64,000 nt of DNA from Aporrectodea caliginosa. Lineage: Eukaryota; Annelida; Clitellata; Crassiclitellata; Lumbricidae. A model generated the notes under the pieces. It made no database searches. It worked only from the letters and a program-made list of their open reading frames with translations, and was not told the origin of the DNA. Made by a program: the position numbers and the translations under genes. The stretch is taken from contig JACEVL010000427.1 of NCBI GenBank assembly GCA_020284085.1, positions 616,001-680,000 of the forward strand, written 5' to 3'. Below are positions 24,501-55,140 of this stretch, one piece after another. How positions within the stretch are numbered: the first letter of the stretch is position 1; each line of letters opens with the position of its first letter.

Positions 24501-27500
24501 AGTTAGAATCGATTGAATTGGATAAGAGTTTATTAGATAAAAAGCAGGTTATGGTAAATACACTTTATTAAAGAAAAACATATTTGAAGAAGCGTTGACT
24601 TGCCATTTCCAAGGCTGAAGAGAAGGTTCTTATCAAATCCCTTTTCAATGCTGTATAGTAGGATTTTGTAAGCATTCGATGAATCCCAACTGTCACCAGC
24701 ATTTCGCAGGAGAACATTCAAATCAAACAGAAGTTGTAAATCGTTGCTCACGGCAAATTTGTTCACTTGATCGAAATCATGGGCTACAATGTTAAATAAA
24801 ATTTGACACTTGAATTGAATAGCATAACAGATCAAAATTCCAGCAATCATTCCAAAGATAAACAAATTTTAACTCGCACAGCCTGATTTCTAGCGACTCC
24901 CATGGTAGGACTGTTATCATGAACAATAGGGTGGAGTAAGAATTTTTTTTTTAATAGTGATGAAAAGTTGCCAGCATGCCAGTGTAAAGAGAGTTCAAAA
25001 TATTTCTGATTTTGCTTCATGTCTTCTGCCCTCTACCTGCGGTAAAATTTGTAATATATAAAATTCTTTGGAAACACATCCATGTAGTGCATTTTTCTTG
25101 AGCTGTGGCCAAAGCTTCTGATCTATCCGCCATATCAGATCAGACAGTTGCGGACTATTTTGAACTCTCTTTAGTCTTTACACTAATGTGCTGTCAACTT
25201 TAATCACTATAACAAAACGCTTGCTCAAAAAATTTCTTTTTTTCACTCCACCCGATGGTAGCACTATTATCATAATGAACAATAGGGTGGAGTGAAACCA
25301 ATCAAACCAAATAACTTCTGGAGAACCAAAACCTAAGACACACATCTAAAATACACAAGTAAATAAAATGGAGTCACTGCTTCAAGTTATCTACCTAGGT
25401 GTTAAATCTACAAGACGCTATTATAACTAATCTTAATCTATTAATTTTAATCTTATAGCAGTCTTTATTGTTTATCTACATAAATTGCAATTACTACTAT
25501 ATAATACAATCTAATGTAGCTTGGCATTCATGCAGCTCCGTTTGGCAGCCTTTCTATACATATTTGCACTCAACTAATTGTTAAACTAACAAAGATGCAT
25601 CTTTGAATAATTTGACAAAGCACCCTAGAGTATAGCCTGCTACTGACAATGAATTGTCATAATTACAACAAAAAATGAACTGGCCACAGAAAAAAATAGA
25701 GACCTGACATGTTAAACTGCGATATGTTTTTGAATCCTCGAAATCCATTGTAGTTCTCTTCATATGGACGAGAATCCAACTCCGTGTTTCCCACTTGACG
25801 GTCTTCTTGGAAGATGAGAAAGTCTGCAGCATTTCCACCAAGACGTAGGTAGGCAGGTGACAGAGCGTGGGCCAAAGAGTTCAACCTCTCTGAACTGACC
25901 AAACACACAGACACAGTTACGCAACAGCAGAGGTCTAGGACATTTCCCCCTGAAGTTGGACTGATGAAAATAATTCTTTACTTTAATAGAAGTTGGATTG
26001 ATGAAAGTAATGCTTTGCTTCGATAGAAATTGGATTGATAAAATAAAGGCTTTGCTAAATAGAAGTTGAATTAATGACAGTTATCATGGACAATGGTAGA
26101 CTGCCTACTTACTGAGTAAGTGATCTCCGAGGGGAAATGCCCGGGGGAAATGTTCGGACACCATGCAACAGACAGTTATGCAGGTATCTACGTATCGGAA
26201 ATTTTAATACTTGTATTTTAAAATATGTATCTGTGTATCTAATATGTTAACACTTTTCAGACAAAATTAAAGGTATCTAACATAAACAGCAGCTTTACTC
26301 ATGTATGCACTGGGTTTACAAGTGCACTTCTTTGCACTGATTTTTCCAATGCCCATGTTTGCATTGGTTTTTCAAATCCATGTGATTTGGTGCATGACAA
26401 ATGTGAACAATTTGAATTTAATTTAATTTATTTAATTGTTCTGTACAACACAGAATTCGTCTGTACTGTATTTCAATATCCTGCATTGCATTGTATTGTT
26501 TTCTGTTGTACCATTTGCCAGTAACATTTGTACTACATTGTAAACAGAGCCATAGTGTAAGGATCTTTGTTGTACTGTAAACTACTTTACTATTGTGAAA
26601 CACTGCATTGTGAGGTACCTGAAATCGACTGATTTCCAGTGATTGATGACAAGACTTGTGTCTAAGGCTATACTCAAAAAACGATCATCAACTTCTGCAA
26701 TGACTTTGTCTAGGTTCACTGAAACCTAAAAACAAAAAAGTAACAAAAATGTCAATAAAATTCTTCTTTGCAAAGAAATTTGTCAAAGTTGAAAAATGAA
26801 GATGAAGATGCTGAAAAGTGATCAGAGAGAAAGGTTTGCAGAAATATTTCAATAAAATTTATCTTAAAAGAATTAAAAAGATTATTGCTTCTCATTTTCA
26901 TTTCAACTGTATGAATCGCCTAATAAAACGCTTAATTAATAATTTGAATAAAATTGTAAGTCCTGTGGTGTCAGTGTCTAATGGCATATCAAAACAAAAA
27001 AATTTCTAGAAGTTTCAGTATGTTGAGATGGGGAAGTCATTCAGCTGTACTGAAATTAAGTCACAGATGCAGCTAAGGCAGGAAATAAACTGTGATGCAA
27101 GTAGATCAGAAGGGTCGTCAACATGCATGCTGAAATCACCAGAGAGGTCAACTTCATTTGTTAACAGCAATAGTCAGAAGAGATAATTTACTCCAGGAAA
27201 TCACTAGATGATGAGGTTAATTGGTATATTGTAGATACATGGTTAGTTTAGATGTGGGTAGTTAGACAGCAACAGACGATCATTCAAAGGAGTGATAAGT
27301 GAAGTTGGGTGAGGAGAGGACCTGAGTTGGTTTACGGATGAGGAAGGTGTGCTGTCTCCGAGATTGGAGCATCAACATTTGACGAAGATCATGGCAGGTG
27401 GTAAGCTGATAAGTGAAATGCCTTTGGGTCTGCAGCTAGCAGGTTGAAATACAGCGGCTGAGGAGGTTATCCATGTATCTGTTACAACAGGCTGGTGTTT

Positions 27501-28851
27501 GAAATGAGGTCATCAAGGGCAGCATAGTCATCTTTGTTTTGTCTCGGTACATGATAGTCTAATGGTTAGCATGCTGGACTGAGAGGCCGATGGTTCAAAT
27601 CACCAGCAGGGTTGAAATTTGTTTAAATATTTCAGCTCCACTTGTGCACCCTAACCAACTCAGCTGCGAGGACACTGGCTGTACAGTGTACACTGTCGGT
27701 GGGAAGATCAGACAGACTGGCCCTCATATGCCAAGGCTAAAAAATGAAGTCACTAACACTACACCCATGGCTGCCTCTTAATTAGGCCCCACAGAAATTT
27801 GCGCCAAGAAATTGAAAAAATTGCGCGGCAAAAACGATAATTTTGCGCGCATTTTGCGCAAAGTAAAAAGTGGTATAAGTACGTTATTTTTTGCATGAAT
27901 CAGTGTGCCAAAGTATTTAACAGTGTTTTCGTTATTTAGTGTATAGTTTGGCTTCCTAAAAATTATTGATGCTTGCAGAATATTTACATTGACTGATGAG
28001 TTTCTTGTATGGTCAGTCACCAGGATGGTTGCCCTTCATCTTCGTATGTAACGTCTATGAATTCAAGTGCTCGATAACGAGCCGACACAATCATTGGCAT
28101 TTTGCGAAGGGTCACGCGCGCTGCGTGACTGTTTTTGGCACACACTGTCTAGCGAATTTTGTCGCAGTCAAGTTTTAGAATTTTTGAGACTAAGAGTCTG
28201 TACATTAAAAACAGAAACATATTCCTTAATTACTAATTCCTCTATAACTTCAATACTATAGTCCCATTCCGTGGTTTTTTCAGTTGTCGCTCGACCATCG
28301 ATATCTATATTTAGATCGACGCTGTGGTTGCTACATGTTGAATTTACTATGCATCGCAGTGGATTTTTAGTCATTTAAAGTCCAATTGCGCGAATTACGA
28401 ACACAAATTACGAATCAGGTGAAGAAAACAGCGATCTTTTCTGGTATTTTGCGCGAAAATTGCGTACATTGCTAATTTTTGCGCCGTTGCGCGAGAGCTG
28501 GATTTTTGCGCGAAAATTGCGCGGCGCAGAATCGCGAATTTCTGGAGGGCCTACTTAATGCTAGCTTTAGGGACTACTGTTCTTCTCAGTCTCAGTAAAA
28601 TTTAATTCTGCGTTGCATCAGATTTGGTTTAAGGAATATGGTGTTGGCCGAAAATTCTTGTTATTTCAGTTATTACTCCAATGTTATGCGAGACCTCTCT
28701 GGGTCCTTTTAAAAACTAATTAAGACTTTCCTTTTTGACCGGGCCTGGGTCGGAAGCGCCTATGAGTAGTTATCTTGAAGGGGCGCTATATATACATTTC
28801 ATGGATGGATGGATGGATGGATGGATGGATGGATGGATGGATGGATGGATG

Positions 28852-28902
<51 letters not shown>

Positions 28903-29060
28903 GTTATGATAATCTTTCTACTGGAAACCCGGACCTGTAGGGTAGGACTGTCGTGAAACGGTTCAAACAGCTGACGATTCTTTAAAACCTTTTCAAACTC
29001 ATCGCCTTTAATACAAAAGACTGAAACAGCTACAATGACGAAGGTATTTAAAATTTCCAT
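18507..29060 (-). CDS. HPSE: Heparanase (GH79 endo-beta-glucuronidase), 11 coding exons
   Basis: Exons, 5' to 3' on the minus strand: 29060-28935, 26725-26619, 25894-25704, 24783-24604, 24132-23949, 23185-23138, 22278-22075, 21137-21026, 19996-19884, 19288-19148, 18672-18507. The total is 1572 nt (523 aa; human enzyme 543 aa) with phase kept throughout. The protein has a signal peptide (about 1-19), then SPAYLRLGG (90-98) and FLIF (103-106). The proton donor Glu is E202 in LGNEPNSF and the nucleophile is E326 in [13 protein letters not shown]. It ends [16 protein letters not shown], like human heparanase. Heparanase cleaves heparan sulfate in lysosomes and extracellular matrix. Only about 40 residues lie between FLIF and the region matching human DVLYTF, so most of the excised human linker is absent. 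Intron 4 is GC-AG. The exon 1 donor is weak (GTCCGG; an in-phase alternative ends at 28929), and an upstream in-frame ATG lies at 29094-29096. Confidence 0.95.
18843..19075 (+). pseudogene. LINE reverse-transcriptase C-terminal fragment with tail
   Basis: Open stretch containing [19 protein letters not shown], the usual C-terminal motif of CR1/L2/Jockey-type ORF2 proteins, ending [11 protein letters not shown] and a stop. It is followed by GTCTTGAAGGGGCGCTATAT and an AATAAT tail. It is 5'-truncated and lies in the last intron of heparanase in the opposite orientation. The tail matches that of the SINEs at 45801 and 48174. Confidence 0.8.
19420..19840. repeat. Degenerate ATTCATTAA-rich tandem region
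   Basis: Many short imperfect copies of TTCATTAAATTATTCAA-like sequence in a heparanase intron. No clear fixed period by eye. Confidence 0.5.
20072..20169. mobile_element. Very short palindromic MITE-like element
   Basis: Core at about 20086-20155: GGGTTTAACCCTTTAACGAC and its perfect inverted partner (22 bp arms in all) enclose only about 30 bp. The TTAA next to CCCTTTAACG resembles piggyBac-type ends, but the palindrome extends past the TTAA, so class is uncertain. Confidence 0.55.
20250..20420 (+). repeat. tRNA-derived SINE (TAGCTGAATGG family), copy
   Basis: A-box-like TAGCTGAATGG and B-box-like GGTTTGAGTC are spaced as in a tRNA. Then ACCTTGAGCAAGTCCTTAC, the body shared with 38098-38310 and the reverse of 21918-22058. 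In a heparanase intron, opposite orientation. Confidence 0.6.
20720..20865 (+). mobile_element. LINE 3'-UTR fragment (60.5-kb family)
   Basis: GACCAAGGTCCCTTCTGG and the end CAATAAAATGATGGTTATGG correspond to ACCTTGGTCCCTTCTGGG and ACAATAAATGAATGGTTATG at 60990-61095, the tail behind a decayed LINE ORF2. Confidence 0.55.
21918..22058 (-). repeat. tRNA-derived SINE (TAGCTGATTGG family), copy
   Basis: On the minus strand: GACGTGGTAGCTGATTGGG (A box), GAGCGCTTGGC, GGTTCAAGTCT (B box), then ACTGTGTAGGGACCTTGAGC. It ends only about 16 bp beyond the donor of heparanase exon 7. Confidence 0.7.
22531..22868. mobile_element. hAT-like non-autonomous element
   Basis: 338 bp. Ends are CAGCGCTTCCCAAACTTT and CACTTTGGGACGCACTG. 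They are flanked by TGCTAGAC (22523-22530) and CGCTAGAC (22869-22876), an 8-bp target duplication with one mismatch. The interior has no coding capacity. It lies in a heparanase intron. Confidence 0.85.
23440..23520 (-). repeat. LINE/SINE tail fragment
   Basis: ACATTTATAAAGCACCTCTA, then TTCAGAGGCGCTCCCAG: reverse-oriented copy of the shared retroelement tail. Confidence 0.6.
23620..23910. repeat. Short tandem duplication in heparanase intron
   Basis: ACAGTTTAAGAAAGTGGAGT through GAGAAATAAGAGGTGAAAAA is present at about 23655-23715 and again at 23810-23870, about 155 bp apart. Confidence 0.7.
24196..24420. repeat. CT/GA microsatellite in the GC-AG intron of heparanase
   Basis: Polypyrimidine run of CTCTCTGTCT-type units on the plus strand, hence polypurine in the transcript of heparanase. 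It sits between exons 4 and 5. Confidence 0.95.
24926..25255. mobile_element. MITE with about 80-bp imperfect inverted ends
   Basis: Left end GGGTGGAGTAAGAATTTTTT... through AAAGAGAGTTCAAAATATTTC is the inverse of the right arm (TTTTGAACTCTCTTTA ... TTTTTCACTCCACCC). The left flank GTAGGACTGTTATCATGAAC recurs just right of the element at about 25257-25280 and is again followed by GGGTGGAGTG. In a heparanase intron. Confidence 0.7.
25965..26090 (+). repeat. Copies of the GATTGATGAAAATAATTCTT repeat
   Basis: Three to four imperfect units of about 37 bp (GAAGTTGGATTGATGAAAGT and variants). The same unit makes up much of 59000-60180 and part of 30440-30580. Confidence 0.65.
27549..27785 (+). repeat. 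tRNA-derived SINE with intact A and B boxes
   Basis: TAGTCTAATGGTTAGCATGC (A box region) and GATGGTTCAAATCACC (B box) resemble a tRNA head. The body then runs through CTGTACAGTGTACACTGTCG to CACCCATGGCTGCCTCTTA. Body fragments recur at 6640-6870, and a head-like fragment (AGCATGCTGGACTCTTACC) lies near 37160. In heparanase intron 1. Confidence 0.6.
27784..28552. mobile_element. 769-bp element rich in TTGCGCG with inverted ends
   Basis: Left end AGGCCCCACAGAAATTTGCG, right end CGCGAATTTCTGGAGGGCCT: inverted with few mismatches. Both subterminal regions carry repeated GCGCG/AAAATTGCGCG motifs. No coding capacity or clean target duplication seen. Superfamily unassigned. In heparanase intron 1. 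Confidence 0.65.
28640..28800 (+). mobile_element. LINE 3' end
   Basis: Decayed end of an ORF2 (CTTTTTGACCGGGCCTGGG corresponds to the FDRGWAG stretch at 18.99 kb), then GTTATCTTGAAGGGGCGCTA and TATATA. The microsatellite 28800-28903 starts directly at the tail. Confidence 0.65.
28800..28903. repeat. (ATGG)n(ATAG)n microsatellite
   Basis: About 13 ATGG units followed by about 12 ATAG units. It abuts a LINE tail on the left and lies about 30 bp from heparanase exon 1 on the right. Confidence 0.98.
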
Positions 29061-29657
29061 CACATCTAGAACTTGTATGCAAATTGTAAAAAGCAAAATT
29101 GTGTAAAAACAAATTAGTTTATAATTAAATTAACGCATTTTCTAAACATCCGCTTTCGGCATCTCATTAGAAATAATTTATATAGCGCTGATATTCAGGT
29201 ATTATTACACGCTTTGTTTTTCTGAGAACGCAGATTTTAGAGAACAGTGGACAATTTTATTTTAGTATATTCTTCAAAATGTTTGCATGGTTTATTGCAT
29301 GGTTTGTTTGCATGGACTGCGATTAATAAAGTTTTTAAGGAAGTAAGTAAGTAAGTCAGAATATCCTTAGAGGATATTAAATTATTATCTTTGAAGAAAC
29401 ATTGTAGATATTATTGTCAACAATAACATTTAATCATCAAAGGCGATAATTTTACAGTAACATAAAACATTTCGGTGACAACCTATAAAAGTTAGGCGCT
29501 ATAATATGCTTTCAGTTTCGAGATGCCATCACCCCTCTGATAATAAAATGAACTGTTCTCGTGTTCACGTGATCAATGGTTGATTTTTTAGATTAAATCC
29601 GCAAATAAAATAAAATCTTTTGAATTGTGCGAGATTTTAAATTTTTTCATACATACA
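29061..29657. promoter_or_regulatory. Divergent intergenic interval, possible shared promoter region
   Basis: About 600 bp between the heparanase start (minus strand) and the abLIM start (plus strand). AT-rich, no CpG-rich block or obvious TATA placement. The head-to-head geometry is certain if both starts are right; a bidirectional promoter is inference. Confidence 0.4.
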
Positions 29658-50178
<20,521 letters not shown>

Positions 50179-51850
50179 TGGCAGAATGAATGCCAGCCAC
50201 GTCCAACAAGAGTCAGTCAGGAGATTTGTTTTCCAGTCAGAAGTTGTGAGACTCTGATGTATGAGAAACTGTATTCCGCTTCTAATTTTTAGCAATATAG
50301 TTTATGAAATTTTTTATTTTCCGAAAACGTTGCCTGTAATGTATGAAAGGTTCTCTGTAACTTTCCTAGTTAAGATTTTCCAAACTAGTTTAGATTTATA
50401 TACTAGTTGAGACTTGAATACTTGACTAGTTCAGGCTCAATATTAATGATTGGTTCAGACTTCATACTTGACTAGTTTGGACTTTTCTTGTGACATGCTG
50501 TGATGTCTCGACATTTAATGAATGCTGCGAAATGGTTGCAAGAGATACCATATTTTTTGTATTGTATCATGTGCTTTTACAACTGTTGCTGTGCTGGATT
50601 TTTGCAAGGTTTGGGATATGTTAAAAGCGTGCTTTGAGCTTTATGGTTTTCATCTGCTGTTATAGATTTAAAGAAGTGTCCTTAGACAATACCGAGCTTG
50701 TTTCTAGCTTTAGTGATGGTTAATGTGATGCAGTAATGAATTGGTAAAATAGTCGCCTTGTAGTGTATTCTGTGGGAGTTAGCATCATCTTTGATGGATG
50801 TTGTGTAGGGTCTTTTAACAATGTTGCATTGAGCTGTCAATGGATGGTAGCTCTGGTGTGTATGTATGTATGTATGTTTGTATGATGAAAGAAAAAGAAG
50901 AATAAGAAAGTTTTAACTTTAGAATTTTGATGTTATTGTCTATTTTAATGTTGGCATCAATAACATGTTAAAGCAATGGTTTTTGCTGGCAGCGTGATTG
51001 CGTAAACATCATATATAGTGAAAGCTCAATGACATTTCACCCTTTAATTCACAACAGACTTGCGTATATTATAGATTTGGCTTGTTTACTTGCATCTTCT
51101 ATACGTGAGGACTCTAAGCCTCGTGTTCCAAATCCCACATGCTTGCTTAAGTGAAGTCTTTCATTGCTTCTCTTCGTCGTGATAGCATAGAATTTGCTCT
51201 TTGGTATATACATTTGTATGTCGCTTGCTATGTGTGCAACGCCCTTCCTCGCAGTAAAGTAAAGGTGCAGTGTCCCATGGTGAGACTTTTCGTAGGCGCT
51301 CATTTCCATTTCGTAGGCCCTTGAGCTGGCAATAGACAAATCCCAAGGTCTGGGACATGAGGGGACCAGTGTATTGTGCCGTTTACTTCCCAGCTTGCAC
51401 CAGTACCAAATTATGCTGTTTGTTTGGTGAAAAGACACAAATGCCCGAGCAGGGTCGTTGCAAACATGTTCCTCAGCTGTTTGTGGTGGAATCCTACAGG
51501 CCTTGATTTGTGATTATATCGTCCAGGAAAAAGGAAAGAAAATGAGTAAAACTGGAGGAATAGTAGTAGTAGTTTCAGTTTAACGACACTGTGTGATAAC
51601 AAAGATCATTAGTGTCGCCCTCCTCCTTCATCCAGGCTTGGGAATGGCACTGTCGGAGAACGAACAGTGGCCTAGTGAAAACTGGAGGAATCTTTCAAGG
51701 AATGAATGAATAGAATGAGATTTAAGTGCCAGACATCTGTGCTTGAAGTGGAGTCTATTGCACAACTGCTTTGTAACATTGATAGATGCTTGTACATTAA
51801 CTATCAGCACTTTGTACATATAAGGAAATAAACTGCTGATGTTTACAAGT
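50179..51850 (+). other. Probable abLIM 3' UTR
   Basis: Non-coding sequence after the abLIM stop. The candidate poly(A) signal AATAAA lies at 51827-51832. The stretch includes a CGCCCTCCTCC repeat copy (51565-51675). Extent is inferred. Confidence 0.35.
51565..51675 (+). repeat. Dispersed CGCCCTCCTCC repeat, copy 3
   Basis: AGTAGTTTCAGTTTAACGAC, GTGTGATAACAAAGATCATT, GTGTCGCCCTCCTCCTTCAT, CAGGCTTGGGAATGGCACTG. Nearly identical to 52255-52365. Confidence 0.8.
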
Positions 51851-52254
51851 TGCATTTAGTTATGGGTCAAAGAAGCTATATACGTTACGTTACAATAAAA
51901 AAAAATTGATTGATTGATTGATTGATTTAAGCTATTTTTTGTAACACAGATTTGCATGTTGCAACTTAAATCCATTGTTGATGATTGGATATCGTTAGAT
52001 TGTTATGACAGCCTTGTATGTATTTCGAATATTGTTACAGTGTAATATTATACAATTTTTTGCTGATAAATTCGTAAACAATCGAAATGGTTTATTTTTT
52101 GGATTGTATGAGATTTTAAAAGCATTTTTCGGTAATAATGATTTTTGTCAGTCTTCTGTAAGACTTCTGAATGTCTTTTGTGTGTGATGTATTAAGGATT
52201 TCTGAATTCAATGATGAGCAAGAGGCAGTAGTCCAAACTTGAGTCCATGGTAGT

Positions 52255-52365
52255 AGTTGTAGTTTCAGTTTAACGACACTGTGTGATAACAAGGATCATT
52301 AGCGTCGCCCTCCTCCTTCATCCAGGCTTGGGACTGGCACTGACCGAGTACAATCAGTGGCACAG
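52255..52365 (+). repeat. Dispersed CGCCCTCCTCC repeat, copy 4
   Basis: GTTGTAGTTTCAGTTTAACG through CAGGCTTGGGACTGGCACTG and CAATCAGTGGC. About 690 bp after copy 3, same orientation. Confidence 0.8.
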
Positions 52366-53447
52366 TTTTGAGTCCATGGATGCATTTTGTAAAGTCAACT
52401 GTGAATGATTTTATTGAAGTTTCATTGTGAATTGCATGACACCACATGAATAGAAGTACTGTAATGGCAAATGTGAAAAAGAGATATATATTTGCAAACA
52501 GTTGGGTCTGTGCAAAACATGAAACTGTTTTCCAATATCTTTGTTACTCTGTCCTAAAAGATTATTCCACTGACGACATTTATTTTTGAATTTGTCCAAA
52601 GGTTTATGTATGTCATCAAATGAAATATTTTTTTAGTTCAGAAAGCAGAATTAGTATGAGATGTGGTGAACTATTTTTGAACATTTTCCATTGTTATCGG
52701 TACTAGGCTTACCATCGTAACTTAAAGGAGTATGCTGCAAAGGTGAGTTGAAATATTCTATCTGTTAGAGTGGAGAGTTGCTGATAAACTTTTGTAAAGG
52801 AGTCTTGTTGTGTTGAAATGATAGATGGCTGTAGGTTGCACGGGATCATGAATTATTATTAGTGGTATTGTTAAATGTTGTTATTGTTAGTAATTAATAA
52901 GTGGTATTATTATCAGTGACAGTGCTACAATCTATGGATGCTTATTACTGGGACAGTGAAGAATTGTGTGTATGCATGCATACACTTTGACTTTCACTTA
53001 ATGTATACTTTACAAACCTTGCATCATAGCAATATCATTATGTAATGTAATGTGAACAGACATTTAACACTTTAACAATGAGTGTGTACTAAAAAGATTG
53101 TATTTGAACCATTCTTAATGTAGCAGTTGTTATTTACATTAGCAATACGTAACCATGATACTACAGAGAGCAAGAGTAACCAGGTGTGGAGTTTTATCAG
53201 GAAATTCTTATGAATTACTATAAATGTAATGTGTAGTGTGCTTTGCTTGGAAACATTTGCATTTGCTGTGTTGCTAATGGCCTTTTGTTTGAATAGATTG
53301 AGAATAGATCTGAATGTCATTTTCTCTTCATTCCTTGTCTGTTTCATTGTTGCTTGGGAGAAAAATTCTGTTATAATGTCATGCTGAAGGTAGAAACCGT
53401 TGCAATATTACAGTGGAGACTGAATGTGTTGCGGTATTGCTATGGAG

Positions 53448-53490
53448 ACTTCTGCTCAGATTCTTCTGGCAGAAGAATCTGAGCAGAAGT
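53448..53490. other. Perfect 20-bp hairpin with 3-nt loop
   Basis: ACTTCTGCTCAGATTCTTCT, GGC, and then the exact reverse complement of the arm. No mismatch over 20 bp. The function is unknown; the loop is too tight for a typical microRNA precursor. Confidence 0.9.
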
Positions 53491-53717
53491 TATTTGGCAT
53501 GACTTGTGTAATGCGCTCAAACACATGCTAAGTGTAAGCCATGCCTTCTTCGGAAGAGCATGAGACAAGACGAATTTGGGGCGACCTCTGAGTTGGAAGT
53601 AATCTCTTTTGCATTTTGCAGGAGATTGATTCTGAAATCAGAAGAACCAAAAAGGCACAGCATTTCTGGCATTACTGGTATAAATTGTATGAAATAGTTT
53701 ATTCTTACTCTTTAACG

Positions 53718-54031
53718 CAGGGGTGTCAAAGAGGGGTGTCATTTCTGGCTCGCCGACAATGCTTTTCTTGCCCGCATTGCCTTGCCTTAAGACTACTGTG
53801 ACTGATAATTATTATCAAAATTGAGATTTTGTACGCCTATATTTGACTGTTTGTATGCTAAAACTGCACCATTTAAGATTTAGTCTTGCAAACATTTTCT
53901 GGAGACAGACTCTCACTGAGCCCCTCCCAGATCCCTGTCCTCATTTTGCTCAGGCTCCTTTGGCACCATGGCCTGCCGCTTGCTGGAAAATGTTGTCACT
54001 GGCCCACCATTAAGAAAGGTTTGACACCCTG
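53718..54031. mobile_element. hAT-like non-autonomous element
   Basis: 314 bp bounded by CAGGGGTGTCAAA and TTTGACACCCTG. Flanked by CTTTAACG (53710-53717) and CTTTAAAG (54032-54039), an 8-bp target duplication with one mismatch. Confidence 0.85.
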
Positions 54032-54592
54032 CTTTAAAGTTTGTGGTTTCCCATTTAAGCATGAGCATACAGTAGTCTAACGTTATGGTGTTGGCTGGAT
54101 TTACCAGTTCAACAATTTGGTTTGGGTGTCACAGTGTTTGCTAAGTCAAGTCCCGGTGTATTTTGTGAAATTGACCAATTGTTTCATCCATAATTATTAG
54201 GTTTTAGGAAATGCAATTGTGTGTTTGATTGCTTGTAGATCAATCATGTTACAACCCTTCACCGCAATCTGTCATCTTGGCCAAATTCCTCTAACCAACC
54301 TGTTCATGCACAGAATTCAGTAAAGAGACCAGTCGTGATTTTATTTTACACTTGCAAATTGCAAGTTTTTTGTTTGATTTTATCGAGATTGTTGAGGTGG
54401 TTTTCTTTTTGACAATTGATTACTCGAATTATGAAAGTCTATTTTGAATTTTACTGAGATTGCAGTAGAAATTTCCTGTCCGATTTGTACTGAAATTGTA
54501 AAATGTTTGAGCTGAGAAATGTTGTTTGATTAGGGTTGAATGCATCGAACTGTAAGTCTCTGTTACTTGTCATCTGCTTTTGATTTCTGCAG

Positions 54593-54666
54593 ATGTAGAC
54601 CTGTCTCCTCTCTCGTCTCAGGCAGCCTTCAACCGTGGGACCACACTTTCTGAGACGTTTCTATAG
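54593..54666 (+). CDS. Weak candidate for a 3'-terminal coding exon
   Basis: TTGATTTCTGCAG is followed by sequence that, read after two nucleotides of a split codon, gives VDLSPLSSQAAFNRGTTLSE and TFL, then TAG. It looks protein-like but I found no partner exon nearby. By phase it could follow abLIM exon 13 as an alternative end (both need a preceding single G). Family not recognised. Confidence 0.2.
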
Positions 54667-54944
54667 AGGTCTTTATGTATGTCTGTATGTCAGTGGACAT
54701 TTTCAAAGCTCCGTGTTAGAACTGCTGAGATGCTGTAACAAGTGTGTACCTTGTTTTTACCTTTTTGTCACTTGCCTCTGAATGGACAATCTGGTCGCAC
54801 GCTACGACCACAGAGCGTTTTTGCAGCGCTCACGAATAAGCTGGTGCCCTGCGCTTCGCTTTCTAGTAGCACTTTACAGATTTGGACTTTATGTTTAAGA
54901 AATTTGGAATTTATGATTACGAGTGCTTCAGAAAGACACTTTTG

Positions 54945-55140
54945 TATTGTATTTGATCATTTATAAAGTGCTTCTCATAGCCTTTCAGAAACGCTTCCAG
55001 TGCAAGGTACTCTGAGAGAAAAGGAAGGTTTTAAGGTGAGAGAAAGAAGTAGAGATGCCACCAGAGAGGATTGTAGAGCGAAGAGAAGGAGGAAGTCCAT
55101 TCCATAGGGAGGGACCTATGCTGTGGACCTGTATGAATTT
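54945..55140 (-). mobile_element. LINE 3'-end fragment
   Basis: ATCATTTATAAAGTGCTTCT, CAGAAACGCTTCCAGTGC, then GAGAAGGAGGAAGTCCATTC and CATAGGGAGGGACCTATG: the same inward block as at 39340-39450 beside the LINE tail. Confidence 0.55.

Noticed and set aside
27549..27610. Possible tRNA gene (A and B boxes)
   Set aside because: No convincing full cloverleaf, and it is fused to a repeated SINE body. The same holds for the heads at 20262, 38100, 45801 and 47990.
53622..53700. Possible exon EIDSEIRRTKKAQ after TTTTGCAG
   Set aside because: No suitable donor in a matching phase, no partner exon, and it runs into a hAT-like element.
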